Assembly: GCA_004144185.1 (NCBI GenBank) | Contig: SEFP01000002.1 | Coordinates: 868,001 to 932,000 of the forward strand | From: Sphingobacteriales bacterium | Lineage (GTDB): Bacteria > Bacteroidota > Bacteroidia > Chitinophagales > Chitinophagaceae | DNA length: 64,000 nt | Direction of reading: 5' to 3' | Position numbers and translations under genes: made by a program | The notes under the pieces: generated by a model | The model's database searches: none | Told to the model about the DNA's origin: nothing | The model's input: the letters and a program-made list of their open reading frames with translations, nothing else | Shown: positions 8,144-17,564 of the stretch, piece after piece | How the letters are laid out: each line of letters opens with the position of its first letter | How positions within the stretch are numbered: position 1 is the stretch's first letter

Positions 8144-10888
8144 TTAAGGAGAGAGTTTGACGAGTTTTTCGCGCAGCAGCACTTCCCCGTTCTTTCCCCG
8201 GATGGTAACGATGTAGAGGTCTGCCGGCAGATGTGCAACAGAGAGTTTCCGCGCGTTTTCCTGTTGCAGCACAACGCGTCCGTCCAGTGTGGTAATTATA
8301 ACAGACGGTTCAACTGCTGCATCAATGCACACGATATCTGTTGCCGGATTCGGATACACACGAGTGGCGCCTGAACGCTCCGGATCCGCGATACCCATTG
8401 CGGTTATCGTTACAGGCGCAGAGGTGCCAAAACATCCGGTTGCATTACTTACCCTGACGCTGTAATCTCCGCTTTGCGTTGGAAGAAGTGTTTGACCCGT
8501 AGCACCGAATATAGGAATGCCGTTTAGGAACCACTCATAGGTCGCAGCGGTATTGGTGCTCAGAATCCCATTGGTATTTAGGAGGGTCGGAGTGGGAAGT
8601 CCGTTCACAGTTACCATCTTTTGGGTCGAGTCACTGCAAGTACTAGTGCTCTTCTTGTACTTTATAGTTGCGGTACCGGCAGAAATACCCCACACCGCCC
8701 CGCCCGGCATAACCGAGGCCACAGACGGATTGCTGCTGGTCCAAATGCCACCTGCTGGCGAGCCGTTCAGAACAATGGAATCCCCCATACACATTGCTGA
8801 GGGTCCAGCAATGGGCGAGACAGATGGAAAGCTCATTACCGTCAGGTTGTATGGGAAACTCTTGGTACACCCGTTGGTGCCTGTTGCTGTAACGGTTATG
8901 GTGGCCATACCGGTTGAGATGCCAGTCACCACACCGGTAGTGTTTACCGTGGCTACGGCAGTGTTACTGCTGGACCAGGAAAGGGTACTGCCCGGTGCGG
9001 AGCCACTTAACGGAACTACGGAACCAACACAGATGCTCGGATTGGAAACCGTTCCGGAAATAACCGGAGCAGCCAGAACCGTTACAGAAGTACTGGCAGT
9101 AGCGGGGCATCCGTTGCCCGGCGACACAACTACAGTGTATTTGATTAAAGCACTTCCTGCGCTGATGCCGGCTACCACTCCAGCATTTGTTACCGTTGCC
9201 ACACTGGTGTTGGCACTGCTCCAACTACCACCGGAGAGGGCATGGCTGAGCGCTAATGTTGTTCCGGGACAAACCGGCACGGCGTTTCCGGAAATAGAGG
9301 CTATAACAGGCGATTGCAGAACGGTAATTACCTGCCGAAGGGTGGTGGTTCCGGAAACGTAAGTGATGGTGTCGGTACCCGCAGAAATACCGGTTACCAA
9401 ACCGGTTTGACTAATTGTTATCACCGCAGGGTTGGTAGCCGAAAAGAGTCCTCCTGCCGGATAGCCGTTAAAAATTGCCTGTGCACCGCTGCAAATGGTT
9501 GCCGGTCCTACCAGGCCACTGGCGGGCGCTTCGTAAGCACCCATATCTACTGTAGACTGCTGTATACGTACCGTACCATCCAGATCTGTTGTAAGGCTGG
9601 CCGGTACCGCGCTGTTGCTACCGGCATTAATGGCCGGACTTACAGCACTGAGTCGGTAGTCTCCGTTGGCGGAATCTACAAAGAGAGGGCTTGTGTTCGA
9701 CAAATTACCGGTTCCTGCCATCAGGGCCCTCCAAGATAAAGAATACATTACAGCACCGCCGCCTACGATGCCGGCAGTGGTATCCTTCGATAATTCGAGG
9801 GGCCAGTTTCGACTTTGCCAGAAAATGCAGTTGGTAAGCGTGGGCAAAGGGGTTGTTCTGGAATAAAGAACAGCGCCTTTTAGCAAGACGGGACCTGTAG
9901 AATATGGAAAGTATTCTGCTTCCGATGTATTTTTTGCAAATGTGCAATTGGCGATTGTGAGTACGGTACTGTCATTATAAATGGCCCCGCCATAGCCATA
10001 CCCACTGGGCATTCCAAAAGCAGACATTCGCCGCGCTGTATTTTCAGAAAACAGGCAGTTGTATATCCGGGCTTCTCCACTGGAAACAGCCAGACTTCCG
10101 CCATAGGAGTGGCCTGAAGGAACATAATTCGGCGATCCCGAAGTAGGATTGGTTGCTCCTTTTCCCCCTTTACAGCTGTTGTGTGCCAAAACCGTGTTGC
10201 GTAATTCAAAGACGGAACTATCAGCGCGGATACCGCCGCCGCTGCCGGTATATCCTGCTGTAAGGGAATAAAAAGACCCTGCGTTCCCCTCAGATGCGTT
10301 GTTAGTGATGCGACAATTGTTGAAAAGCAGTTTAGAAGAACCACAACACGTTATGTAAATCCCTCCTCCAAAACGGCAGGTTAGTGGTTTCCCATTAACG
10401 TACTGAATGGTATTGCCTCCATCTGCATAGCCATTTTGGATAGTAAGCCCATCAAGCAGCACCGTATCAGCCGTAACAGAAAGCCCGGCTATAATGAGTA
10501 CATGCCGACTGTTATCGGTTATATTTCCAACCGCTCCAATATTCCCATCCAGCGAAACCTGATGCAAAGCAGGATTTCGCGCCCCCCCGCCGGCCGGATA
10601 GCCGCCATAGAGCCGGATGCCTCCACGAGTGATGCAAAAAGCCGAATCGCGCATGGTGCTGGCCTGGATGCCGGTGGGGTAATAGGTGCCGGCAGCAATA
10701 AAAATGCTGTCAGATGTAGCCCCTCCGTTGGATGCCGCCAGTGCTGCGGACAGTGTTAGATAAGCATTAGTCCAGGAGCTGCCGTTTCCGGAACCTGTGG
10801 CAGTAGCATCTACATAAATGACGTTTGCCCGGGTAGCGTAGGGTAGCAGTGTGATGAAAGACAAAAGAAAGGAAAAGAAACGCTTCAT
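8144..10888 (-). CDS. Secreted beta-helix/Ig-like adhesin-type protein with T9SS C-terminal domain
   Basis: A 914-residue extracellular protein starting with a signal peptide (MKRFFSFLLSFITLLPYATRA). Residues about 20-460 match the parallel beta-helix, choice-of-anchor type common in this phylum (SDSIFIAAGTYYPTG, RNPALHQVSLDGNIG, repeated NNCRITNNAS-type turns, ending INAGSN..DLDGTVR..DMGAYE). Four to five Big_2-like bacterial Ig repeats follow, each with SSNTSVATV or SSNPSVASV and a GVVTGISAG turn, then a type A sorting domain (VYPNPATDIVCI to REKLVKL). No catalytic motif is seen, so a surface or adhesive role is inference. The Ig repeats are near-repetitive at DNA level, which can drive copy-number change. 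Confidence 0.85.
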   Translation of the reverse strand: MKRFFSFLLSFITLLPYATRANVIYVDATATGSGNGSSWTNAYLTLSAALAASNGGATSDSIFIAAGTYYPTGIQASTMRDSAFCITRGGIRLYGGYPAGGGARNPALHQVSLDGNIGAVGNITDNSRHVLIIAGLSVTADTVLLDGLTIQNGYADGGNTIQYVNGKPLTCRFGGGIYITCCGSSKLLFNNCRITNNASEGNAGSFYSLTAGYTGSGGGIRADSSVFELRNTVLAHNSCKGGKGATNPTSGSPNYVPSGHSYGGSLAVSSGEARIYNCLFSENTARRMSAFGMPSGYGYGGAIYNDSTVLTIANCTFAKNTSEAEYFPYSTGPVLLKGAVLYSRTTPLPTLTNCIFWQSRNWPLELSKDTTAGIVGGGAVMYSLSWRALMAGTGNLSNTSPLFVDSANGDYRLSAVSPAINAGSNSAVPASLTTDLDGTVRIQQSTVDMGAYEAPASGLVGPATICSGAQAIFNGYPAGGLFSATNPAVITISQTGLVTGISAGTDTITYVSGTTTLRQVITVLQSPVIASISGNAVPVCPGTTLALSHALSGGSWSSANTSVATVTNAGVVAGISAGSALIKYTVVVSPGNGCPATASTSVTVLAAPVISGTVSNPSICVGSVVPLSGSAPGSTLSWSSSNTAVATVNTTGVVTGISTGMATITVTATGTNGCTKSFPYNLTVMSFPSVSPIAGPSAMCMGDSIVLNGSPAGGIWTSSNPSVASVMPGGAVWGISAGTATIKYKKSTSTCSDSTQKMVTVNGLPTPTLLNTNGILSTNTAATYEWFLNGIPIFGATGQTLLPTQSGDYSVRVSNATGCFGTSAPVTITAMGIADPERSGATRVYPNPATDIVCIDAAVEPSVIITTLDGRVVLQQENARKLSVAHLPADLYIVTIRGKNGEVLLREKLVKLSP

Positions 10889-11047
10889 AGATAAATGATT
10901 TTTCAGGGTGCAAATTGGGAAAACCCTGCTGCCCGGTCAATCCTACAGATTGGGTGAATCTTGCCGGAAGGCTTCAACCGGCCTGGCTACACCCCTATTT
11001 TTGGCCTGCAATCTCTCCCCTGCGCCCCCTGCTTCTCACTTCTGCCC

Positions 11048-12967
11048 ATGAAACGCGTTACCGAGATCCTGCTTCTCGTTTTGTTTTTACTCTGCTCGTC
11101 TGCCTTTGCTCAAAGCAAGCAGGGGGCAGCGCGCCTCGACTCGCTCCTGGCAGCGGTGCCAAGCCTGAAGGAAGACACAGCCGGGGCCAAGCTGATGGGA
11201 AAAATCGGTGCGATGTACCCCGACAGGAACCCCGACTCCGGCCTCTTTTGGGCCCAGAAAGAGTTAGCGCTAAGCAAGCGTCTCGACTTTGTGACTGGCA
11301 TGCTCGATGCCTATACCATAATGGGCAATAACTACACCACCCAAGGCGCTTTGCCAAAAGCCTTATCTGCTTTTTTGGAAGGCCTTCGGCTGGCAGAGGA
11401 CAGGGGAAGCATCCGAAGCCAAAGCGTATTGCTTTCCAACATCGGGGGCTGTTATATGCAGATGGCAGAATATAAAAAGGCACAGCCCTGTTTGCTGCGG
11501 GCCTTGCAGCTTATGGAGCAATCGGGCGATCTGTATGATGTTGAATACCTGCTCCAGTCCCTGGGCGGTACCCATGCCGCCTTAAAGGACTATACAAAGT
11601 CGATTCTGTATTACAGCCGTGCCCTGCGCATTGTAGAAGCCAGCGGCTCCTCCGAAGGCATCAGCAACGTAGCCGGCAATCTGGGTTTGCTTTACGATGA
11701 GCTGGGTCAGTACAATCAGGCGCTTGTCTACAAATACCGCGCTTTGGACCATGCCGAAAGAATCGGAGACAAACAACTCACCGGCACAAACCACGGCAGC
11801 ATCGGCGAAACCTACCTGGCACTTGCTACGAACAGTGTGCGGCCTATCACCACCGACAGTCGCGTGTTACAGGGGCAGACAGCCAACTTAGACCGTGCAG
11901 TATATCACCTGAACCGCGGTATACAGGTGAGCCGGGAAGCTGGCTATCCGGAGAATTTGCCCGCGTTCTATACTGATCTATCAGACGCTTACACCGCTCA
12001 GGGCAATTACCCGAAAGCCCTGGAGGCCTATCGCAGTTCGGTTTCTATTGCCGACTCGCTGAAAGAGATGGAAGGCAAAAGGGAGATCCACTCCTTGGAG
12101 ACCCAGCGCGCGCTGGAGCTTAAAGACAAGGACATTCGCATTGCAGAACTGGAAGTGGTGCAGAAGCGCAACGAGCGTACACTTCTTATCGCAGGCATCG
12201 GACTGCTCCTTGTTATACTCAGCATCCTTATTTACAATTTCCGTCGGCATGAGCGCAGCCGCCGCCGTATCAGAGCGTTACAGGACTATAAGATATCGCA
12301 GCTCGACGAAGCCGTAAAGCGGCGCACCGAGCAACTCGATTCTATGCGTCAGACCATTGCCACCGACTTTCACGATCAGACCGGAAATATGCTGGCCGCC
12401 ATTGCCCGTCAGGCTGCTACCCTGGAGATCAAGCTGTTGCATCAGCCAGAGTTTCTGCCCGCCATACGCAGCATTATGGAGAACTCCAACGAGCTGTACG
12501 CATCCTCCAAAGACTTTCTCTGGAACCTGAATCACGATTCTGATGACCCGCTGGTTCTGCTTCAATACCTGAGCGGATACGGGCAGCGGTTCTACAACCA
12601 GTTCGATATGTCTTTCTCTGCCATCGTGAGCGGAGAACCACAGCTACACCTGCAACTGCATCCGCTCGCCGGACTAAGCCTCATTTACATCTTTAAAGAA
12701 GCCATGAGCAATGTGGTGAAGCACTCGGGCGCAGACGAAGTGGCGCTGGAAATGCATTGGGAAACAGCACATGTTGTGTACTCGCTGCACGACAACGGGA
12801 TGTGGAAGGAAGCCGATCCTTCTGTGGAACACTACGGCCTCCGCAATATGGAAAGGCGCTGCCGGCAGTCGGGTTTTAGCTATGTCCTTCATCACGATCA
12901 ATCGGGTACACGCATCCGTATAGGCTTGGCTCTTAATGCCTACCGCATTCAATCCTTAACCTCATGA
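11048..12967 (+). CDS. TPR-containing sensor histidine kinase with divergent ATPase domain
   Basis: A 639-residue membrane kinase. I chose the ATG at 11048 because it gives a clean signal peptide (MKRVTEILLLVLFLLCSSAFAQ); upstream in-frame codons do not. TPR repeats fill about 30-370, then a transmembrane helix (about 378-398), a coiled coil, the phosphoacceptor box TDFHDQTGNML (His about 442) and a GHKL ATPase with N-box KEAMSNVVKHSG. The later ATPase boxes are weak: LHDNGMW lacks the usual GxG glycines and YGLRNMERR is the only remnant of the G2 region. The stop overlaps the response regulator start (ATGA). The architecture parallels the pair at 1212-3730. Sensed signal unknown. Confidence 0.88.
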   Translation: MKRVTEILLLVLFLLCSSAFAQSKQGAARLDSLLAAVPSLKEDTAGAKLMGKIGAMYPDRNPDSGLFWAQKELALSKRLDFVTGMLDAYTIMGNNYTTQGALPKALSAFLEGLRLAEDRGSIRSQSVLLSNIGGCYMQMAEYKKAQPCLLRALQLMEQSGDLYDVEYLLQSLGGTHAALKDYTKSILYYSRALRIVEASGSSEGISNVAGNLGLLYDELGQYNQALVYKYRALDHAERIGDKQLTGTNHGSIGETYLALATNSVRPITTDSRVLQGQTANLDRAVYHLNRGIQVSREAGYPENLPAFYTDLSDAYTAQGNYPKALEAYRSSVSIADSLKEMEGKREIHSLETQRALELKDKDIRIAELEVVQKRNERTLLIAGIGLLLVILSILIYNFRRHERSRRRIRALQDYKISQLDEAVKRRTEQLDSMRQTIATDFHDQTGNMLAAIARQAATLEIKLLHQPEFLPAIRSIMENSNELYASSKDFLWNLNHDSDDPLVLLQYLSGYGQRFYNQFDMSFSAIVSGEPQLHLQLHPLAGLSLIYIFKEAMSNVVKHSGADEVALEMHWETAHVVYSLHDNGMWKEADPSVEHYGLRNMERRCRQSGFSYVLHHDQSGTRIRIGLALNAYRIQSLTS

Positions 12968-13605
12968 GTTCAGAACAGAAGAAAATCATTATTATCGAAG
13001 ACAACCGCAGCATTCGCGAGGGGCTGGTTGCTGTTATCCAGGCCGCCGGGAAGTATGAAGTGGTCGCCCATTACGATACCTGCGAGGAGGCCATCCGCAA
13101 CCTGGACCGCGACCGGCCGGACGTGGTGCTGATGGATATAGAGCTGCCCGGCATGAGCGGCATAGAAGGCACTTCGCGTATCAAAAAACAGTGTCCGGAC
13201 TGCGTGGTGCTGATTATAACCGTTTTTGAAGACAGTGATAAGGTGTTTCAATCGTTATGTGCCGGAGCAGGAGGGTACATTGTAAAGAACGCCAATGTCG
13301 GTGCCGTTGTAAAAAGTATTGACGAGGCGCTGGCAGGTGGGGCACCGATGAGTCTGCATATTGCCAGTATGGTGGTAAAATCGTTCAAGCTATCGGTCGA
13401 TTCCCCGCTCAGCGAACGCGAGACGCAGGTACTGCAGGGCATTGCGCAAGGCAAAACCTACACCAAGATTGCCGCCGAATTGTTTATCAATAAGGAGACG
13501 GTGCGCAGTCATATTCGCAATATTTACCAGAAACTGGCCGTACACAACAAAGCGGAAGCCCTGCGGATTGCGGGTACTAATCGTTGGATTGGCAGTGCAC
13601 TATAA
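12964..13605 (+). CDS. LuxR/NarL-family response regulator
   Basis: A 213-residue partner of the kinase just upstream, coupled by a four-base overlap. The receiver domain shows ED at 12-13, phosphoacceptor Asp58 (VVLMDIELPGMSG), and Lys in GYIVKNA. The C-terminal LuxR helix-turn-helix carries SERETQVLQGIAQGKTYTKIA and KETVRSHIRNIYQKL. It should dimerise on phosphorylation and bind DNA; targets are unknown. Downstream is a 600-base spacer with no intact gene. Confidence 0.93.
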   Translation: MSSEQKKIIIIEDNRSIREGLVAVIQAAGKYEVVAHYDTCEEAIRNLDRDRPDVVLMDIELPGMSGIEGTSRIKKQCPDCVVLIITVFEDSDKVFQSLCAGAGGYIVKNANVGAVVKSIDEALAGGAPMSLHIASMVVKSFKLSVDSPLSERETQVLQGIAQGKTYTKIAAELFINKETVRSHIRNIYQKLAVHNKAEALRIAGTNRWIGSAL

Positions 13606-14216
13606 GAATATACTTATTTGTACCAGCAGCAACTGGAAAATACGGCCGTATAGGAAATGGTAGTCGGGAACTTTTTCTTGAACGTCCAGGTGGGTTTGGG
13701 TGGTGTGGACCAGATCAGTTGATGCATACCGGTACGAGTTCGGAACCCTTCATTTTACTACTGCGAAGCTAGTGATAGGTAGGCAAATCGGTCGTTCGCA
13801 TTCAAAAAGAAACCAGTTGGGTCGTTCCGCACTCATTTACACCCTTAACCCTAAGGAAATTTTTCAGAGCGCTCTTCGGTATCTGGTGGACAGAAGAAGT
13901 AAAAGAGCTTTACGACTATATCATCCAAACGCAGCAAACTGCCACCCTGCTAGCAATTGCAGAAATGGACAAGCAATTCCTGAACTACAGCCGGGATTAT
14001 TTTGTAAAGGATTTGCAGCAGTTTGTTACGTACATGCAACAGTCGTATCAAGCGAAGATGTGGAAGCAGGTTCTACCATACGGCCGGACCACTCCTATGT
14101 CAGTATGCTTGCAACGTCGGTCGACAGACTTTCAGTACAGAGCTAGAGCTCAGTCCGTGTCGGGCTTGAGATTGAAAAGAGGTCCTGCCTGGAGTCATAC
14201 TAAACCCTGCAAGTGG
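13606..14216. other. Intergenic stretch with a possible gene remnant
   Basis: No intact gene is seen. On the plus strand, at about 13850-14090, one frame reads LRKFFRALFGIWWTEEVKE and continues into helical, protein-like sequence (ELYDYIIQTQ, LAIAEMDKQFLNYSRDYF, DLQQFVTYMQQSY) with no usable start codon. After about 14080 the frame loses this character and runs antisense through the next gene. This looks like a decayed small helical protein. I do not recognise a family. Confidence 0.3.
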
Positions 14217-14852
14217 CTATCGACTCTGGAGTTGCGATCCTTTCGGATATACATAGATCGCAACATTGCTGCCGACTCGCTCTACCCGCAATGCCGGATT
14301 CTCCTCGCTGATGGACATATCGTAACTAAGAATGCCAACAATTTCGGAAGGACCGCTGACTTTTGCGTTTTTCCCTACAAGGGGTGGCAGCAGTTTCAGC
14401 AACTCCTGTACCTGGCCGGCCGCCGCTTCATTTCCTCCCCTGCGAAGCAGTGGCAAGTTCATTTTGTAGGTATAGCGACCCTCCTCCACCGTTACGCTGG
14501 CGCGTGCTGCGAGCAAGCCCCTTTCAATGATCACACGACCATCAAATTCAATCCCGCCGAAGATTTCATCCGAGGATTTGCTGCTCTCCACGCGTACAGA
14601 TTTAAAATGGTCCGGTGCAGCTGCAATCAGGAGCTTCACGGCGGCTGTAATCCCGGCAGCGTCTGACCCAAAACGACTCTGGGATGTTCCATCGCCCGTC
14701 TTGGCAGGCACTGGATCAGCCGGCGCGCTAAAGTCGCGGTCCAGAGAGTAGCCGGAGGCGTTGAATGAAGTATCCGCTGTCTTGCGGGGACGCTGTGCGT
14801 CGCATACGGAAGGCAGCAGCAATACAGTTGCGGTGAGGAGAATTTGGATCAT
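14217..14852 (-). CDS. Secreted hypothetical protein, 211 aa
   Basis: The N-terminus MIQILLTATVLLLPSVCDAQ is a signal peptide with cleavage near residue 19. The mature domain is mixed alpha/beta with a hydrophobic core (AAVKLLIAAAPDHFKSVRVES; DGRVIIERGLLAARASVTVEEGRYTYKMNLPLLRRG), an acid-rich linker and a C-terminal strand pair (VGSNVAIYVYPKG). The N-terminal third is low-complexity and polar. I do not recognise a family. It appears monocistronic. A long plus-strand frame over the same bases is its shadow. Confidence 0.65.
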   Translation of the reverse strand: MIQILLTATVLLLPSVCDAQRPRKTADTSFNASGYSLDRDFSAPADPVPAKTGDGTSQSRFGSDAAGITAAVKLLIAAAPDHFKSVRVESSKSSDEIFGGIEFDGRVIIERGLLAARASVTVEEGRYTYKMNLPLLRRGGNEAAAGQVQELLKLLPPLVGKNAKVSGPSEIVGILSYDMSISEENPALRVERVGSNVAIYVYPKGSQLQSR

Positions 14853-15388
14853 GGATGTTCAGTAGTGTAGCACCGGAAGTGCTATCAAAGTAAAACAAAC
14901 ACCAGATGGCAGCACATACCGTTCGCCCGGTATTTAAATGAGCCATCCGGATCAGACGTTTAAGGATAAACCGCGCCGAGAACTCCAGCCCGTTCAGAGC
15001 AGCAGGATCTTTTTGCAATGCAGGCCGGATATCGAGTGGGTAGCCCCTGTTCATGGACATCTACGCTCCCAGATCCGGAAAGACAGTCCTGTTGCACATC
15101 GTCACGATCAGCTTAATACGCTTCGTCCTCGTATTCCCAGAACGACACCCTACCGTTGCCCTGGCACCGTGAGCAGGTCGTCGAGCTGGTGCCTGCGGGG
15201 CTTCCATAGGTCTTCGTCTCATACTGCTTTACAGTGCTGGGGTACGTGCTTCCACTATTGCCCAGTCCGCTGCCCGCTTCCCCTGATATAGGCTACAGCG
15301 TATCTGATGCCGGTCCTGTAGGGAGGATGCATGCGGGGAGGAGAGAACCATTAAGACCCGGAATGAACCTGTTGCGCACCTTTGCAAC
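14853..15388. other. Intergenic stretch with a possible zinc-ribbon remnant
   Basis: No intact gene. On the minus strand an open frame of 59 codons (15292 down to 15113) has no start codon but ends with a DnaJ-like CxxCxGxG element (TCSRCQGNGRVSFWEYEDEA) and a stop. A short ATG-started peptide in another frame lies just upstream, as if a frameshift had split one small gene. Weak evidence only. Confidence 0.3.
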
Positions 15389-15808
15389 ATGATCCGGTAC
15401 CTCGTGGCAATGTTGTTTTTTTTCGGTCTATCAACACCTTTGGCTTGCGCACAGCAGGAGGAGTGCTGCCGGCTTCCGGAAACGATCAGGACGCTTCGTG
15501 ACCTTGCCAGTGACTACCGGCGGTTGCGCCGTGAGGTTGGATCGGGGTGCTGCAACCGTTATAACAGCGGCCTGATGCAGGCGATGATATTGCTTCGCGA
15601 CAGTTTGCCGCCCGGCACCGCAGTAAAAAAAGTGACTGCGCTAATGGGCAAACCGGATCTGCGACATTCAGCGCGTTATGGTGTGATTGAACTGCCACCG
15701 GGCACCAGACTTCTGATTTATCAGTGGCGTGGCTCGCACGACTTTCTGTATTTTATTGCAAGGAAAGGATGCGTCGTTAAAAGCGAGTGGTATCATGCCT
15801 GGGAGTAG
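15389..15808 (+). CDS. Small secreted protein with SmpA/BamE-like fold
   Basis: A 139-residue protein with a signal peptide (MIRYLVAMLFFFGLSTPLACAQ). The mature part contains two Cys pairs (EECC, GCC) and a C-terminal module TAVKKVTALMGKPDLRHSA followed by PPGTRLLIYQWRG. The helix-GKPD-strand pattern recalls small SmpA/OmlA (BamE-like) outer-membrane domains. That assignment is by pattern only. It stands alone, with a strong hairpin about 240 bases downstream. It is the last core gene before the island. Confidence 0.65.
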   Translation: MIRYLVAMLFFFGLSTPLACAQQEECCRLPETIRTLRDLASDYRRLRREVGSGCCNRYNSGLMQAMILLRDSLPPGTAVKKVTALMGKPDLRHSARYGVIELPPGTRLLIYQWRGSHDFLYFIARKGCVVKSEWYHAWE

Positions 15809-16616
15809 CTCCGTTGGATCGGTCTTAGCGCCAAATCGATCCGGCGGAATTGCATGTCTTGATTCCGTTGCGAGAACCAGTACTCATAGGGATTTTCCGG
15901 CGCCCAGCAGCAGATTCAGAAGCGGTGGGGTTCAAACGAACTGGGTTGCGATCAAAAAACGATGCATTTCAAACTGTACACGTGAACGTCGTTTCTAACT
16001 ACCGGCCAAGGCGGAGAGTAGGTACATGCAGTCACAGACTAAAAACAAAAAAGCCTCGTCTTTTGAACGAGGCTTTTGGAGGTGGAAAGAAGCGGTGAAT
16101 TGTCGAAATTTTTCGAGCAGGATTTGCAACTTTTTAGCAGCGTCTCCATCTGACGATCTATTACAGGGCAAGCTCTAAGAATGCCAACTCTGTCCTCATA
16201 TTAATACAAGCTTTCCGCATTTGCCGGATGCAGCAATAATGTCGTTGCAAGGACCTTTGCTCACACGATTTTATTGTGGATCAGCACTAATTGAATGCTG
16301 GAGGTATTTGGGTCAGACATACATTCAAACAATATGATTTCTGTTGGATGAACAAGATAGTTTTCCGCGATTGTGACAAAGCAACTCAACCTTACGTCCC
16401 AACAGCTAAAATGGTCTCGCAAGCTTGAAGAATCACAAATCGTCGTCTTGATATAATATCTCTTTAAACGTGCACTTTATAACCATACGATGTTATTAGC
16501 TTCTTTTTTAGCTGTTTAAAGCCATGCCTGTGGTACAGCAACGACTTATTAAGTACCTTCTTGATAAATTTGTTAGTGCAAGCAAAAGCGCGGTATTAGA
16601 ATACATGGCTATAAAA
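15809..16616. other. Core-island transition, no gene
   Basis: An 808-base stretch without a supportable gene. The first part is GC-rich core DNA and includes the hairpin at 16049-16077. After about 16080 the composition becomes AT-richer and TTCCGGAA disappears, so I place the left island edge near here. The 7-mer GGTGGAA at 16081 also occurs at the tRNA-Val 3' end, too short to be convincing as an attachment-site copy. Confidence 0.5.
16049..16077. terminator. Rho-independent terminator
   Basis: An 11-bp stem AAAAGCCTCGT / ACGAGGCTTTT with a 7-base loop; A and T runs on both sides let it work in either direction. Confidence 0.65.
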
Positions 16617-17552
16617 TTAAGTGTCTAAGCAAGCTTTAAGCTCCGTCTCATATCTTGCAAATGATTCACTACCACGCAACTTCAACAACCCAAGTTTAGC
16701 TATATCATATTCAAACAAATCAGTGGCCATTGTCGGTTCCGAAAATGAATCATTGATTCTAACAGTCGAAATATCATTATATAATATCCTTCGTAGTTGT
16801 TCCATCGACTGAGTATTGATCTCGAGTGTCTTCTGCAACAATTTGACACTCACTAACTTGCTCACCAAATTTGAATAGCTAAAAAATGGAACTGAGGGAG
16901 TAGGATAAGTTCCAACACCAATTGAGATAACTCGCAATTGATCGTGAGAAAGTTTAAAAGCGCGGGTAGCCTCAGCTATTGCATACAATGATGGATTATT
17001 TGCGCAGTATCCTCCATCAATAAGAAGAATTTCGTCCCCTTTTAACGTTTTGACAAGTTTTTTCTCAAAAAATGGATAAGCTGAACACGATGCTTGGACA
17101 GCATCACTAATGCTTACCCCAAAACCTGGCACGAAGGAAGCAATTCTACCATGAGCCTGTTCAACAGAATACTTAAAGATCATCGGTTTCTCCAAAAGCC
17201 AGTTGGTCGAAACAATGCCGACTGGAATCTCGAGATCCTCAAAGCCCTTATCTTTGTAGATTTCATCTGCCAATGATGCCAATGCTTCTGATTTGCCTTT
17301 TTTCGTTTTTCTCTGCATGATTGTTGGCACATGCTCTCTGTATAGATTTGTGATGTCATCAATACTATAGCCTAAAGCAATGAGAGATCCAATGATAGAC
17401 CCAGTGCTGGTTCCAAAGACAAGGTCGAATTCTTTAGATAGCCTTTTCCCAACTAACAGTTCGATCTCTTTTAGTACACCTAGAGTATAGAAACCTTTTG
17501 CGCCGCCCCCATCTAAAGATAATATCTTAAACGGCTTCTTCTGCTCTTGCAT
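16617..17552 (-). CDS. Patatin-like phospholipase, CapV-type effector
   Basis: A 311-residue cytosolic lipase of the patatin fold. It carries the oxyanion glycine motif DGGGAKG (14-20), the nucleophile elbow GTSTG with Ser49, and the catalytic Asp motif DGG at 179-181 (LLIDGGYCANNP), so the Ser-Asp dyad is intact. Patatin phospholipases of the CapV group are known CBASS effectors that degrade the inner membrane when a cyclic nucleotide binds. The gene is last in the four-gene operon, 12 bases after the DAC gene, which supports that role. The C-terminal third (about 200-311) would hold any nucleotide-responsive region but has no motif I can name. GC is lower than in the core. An unrelated housekeeping lipase cannot be strictly excluded. 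Confidence 0.88.
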   Translation of the reverse strand: MQEQKKPFKILSLDGGGAKGFYTLGVLKEIELLVGKRLSKEFDLVFGTSTGSIIGSLIALGYSIDDITNLYREHVPTIMQRKTKKGKSEALASLADEIYKDKGFEDLEIPVGIVSTNWLLEKPMIFKYSVEQAHGRIASFVPGFGVSISDAVQASCSAYPFFEKKLVKTLKGDEILLIDGGYCANNPSLYAIAEATRAFKLSHDQLRVISIGVGTYPTPSVPFFSYSNLVSKLVSVKLLQKTLEINTQSMEQLRRILYNDISTVRINDSFSEPTMATDLFEYDIAKLGLLKLRGSESFARYETELKACLDT

Positions 17553-17564
17553 ATCGGATGGACT

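Noticed and set aside
13965-14666. Plus-strand 233-codon frame over the secreted protein gene at 14217
   Set aside because: Only its first part (before about 14080) looks like protein; the rest is antisense to a gene with a good signal peptide.
16078-16110. Left attachment site as a copy of the tRNA-Val 3' end
   Set aside because: Only GGTGGAA matches; too short to accept without an empty-site comparison.
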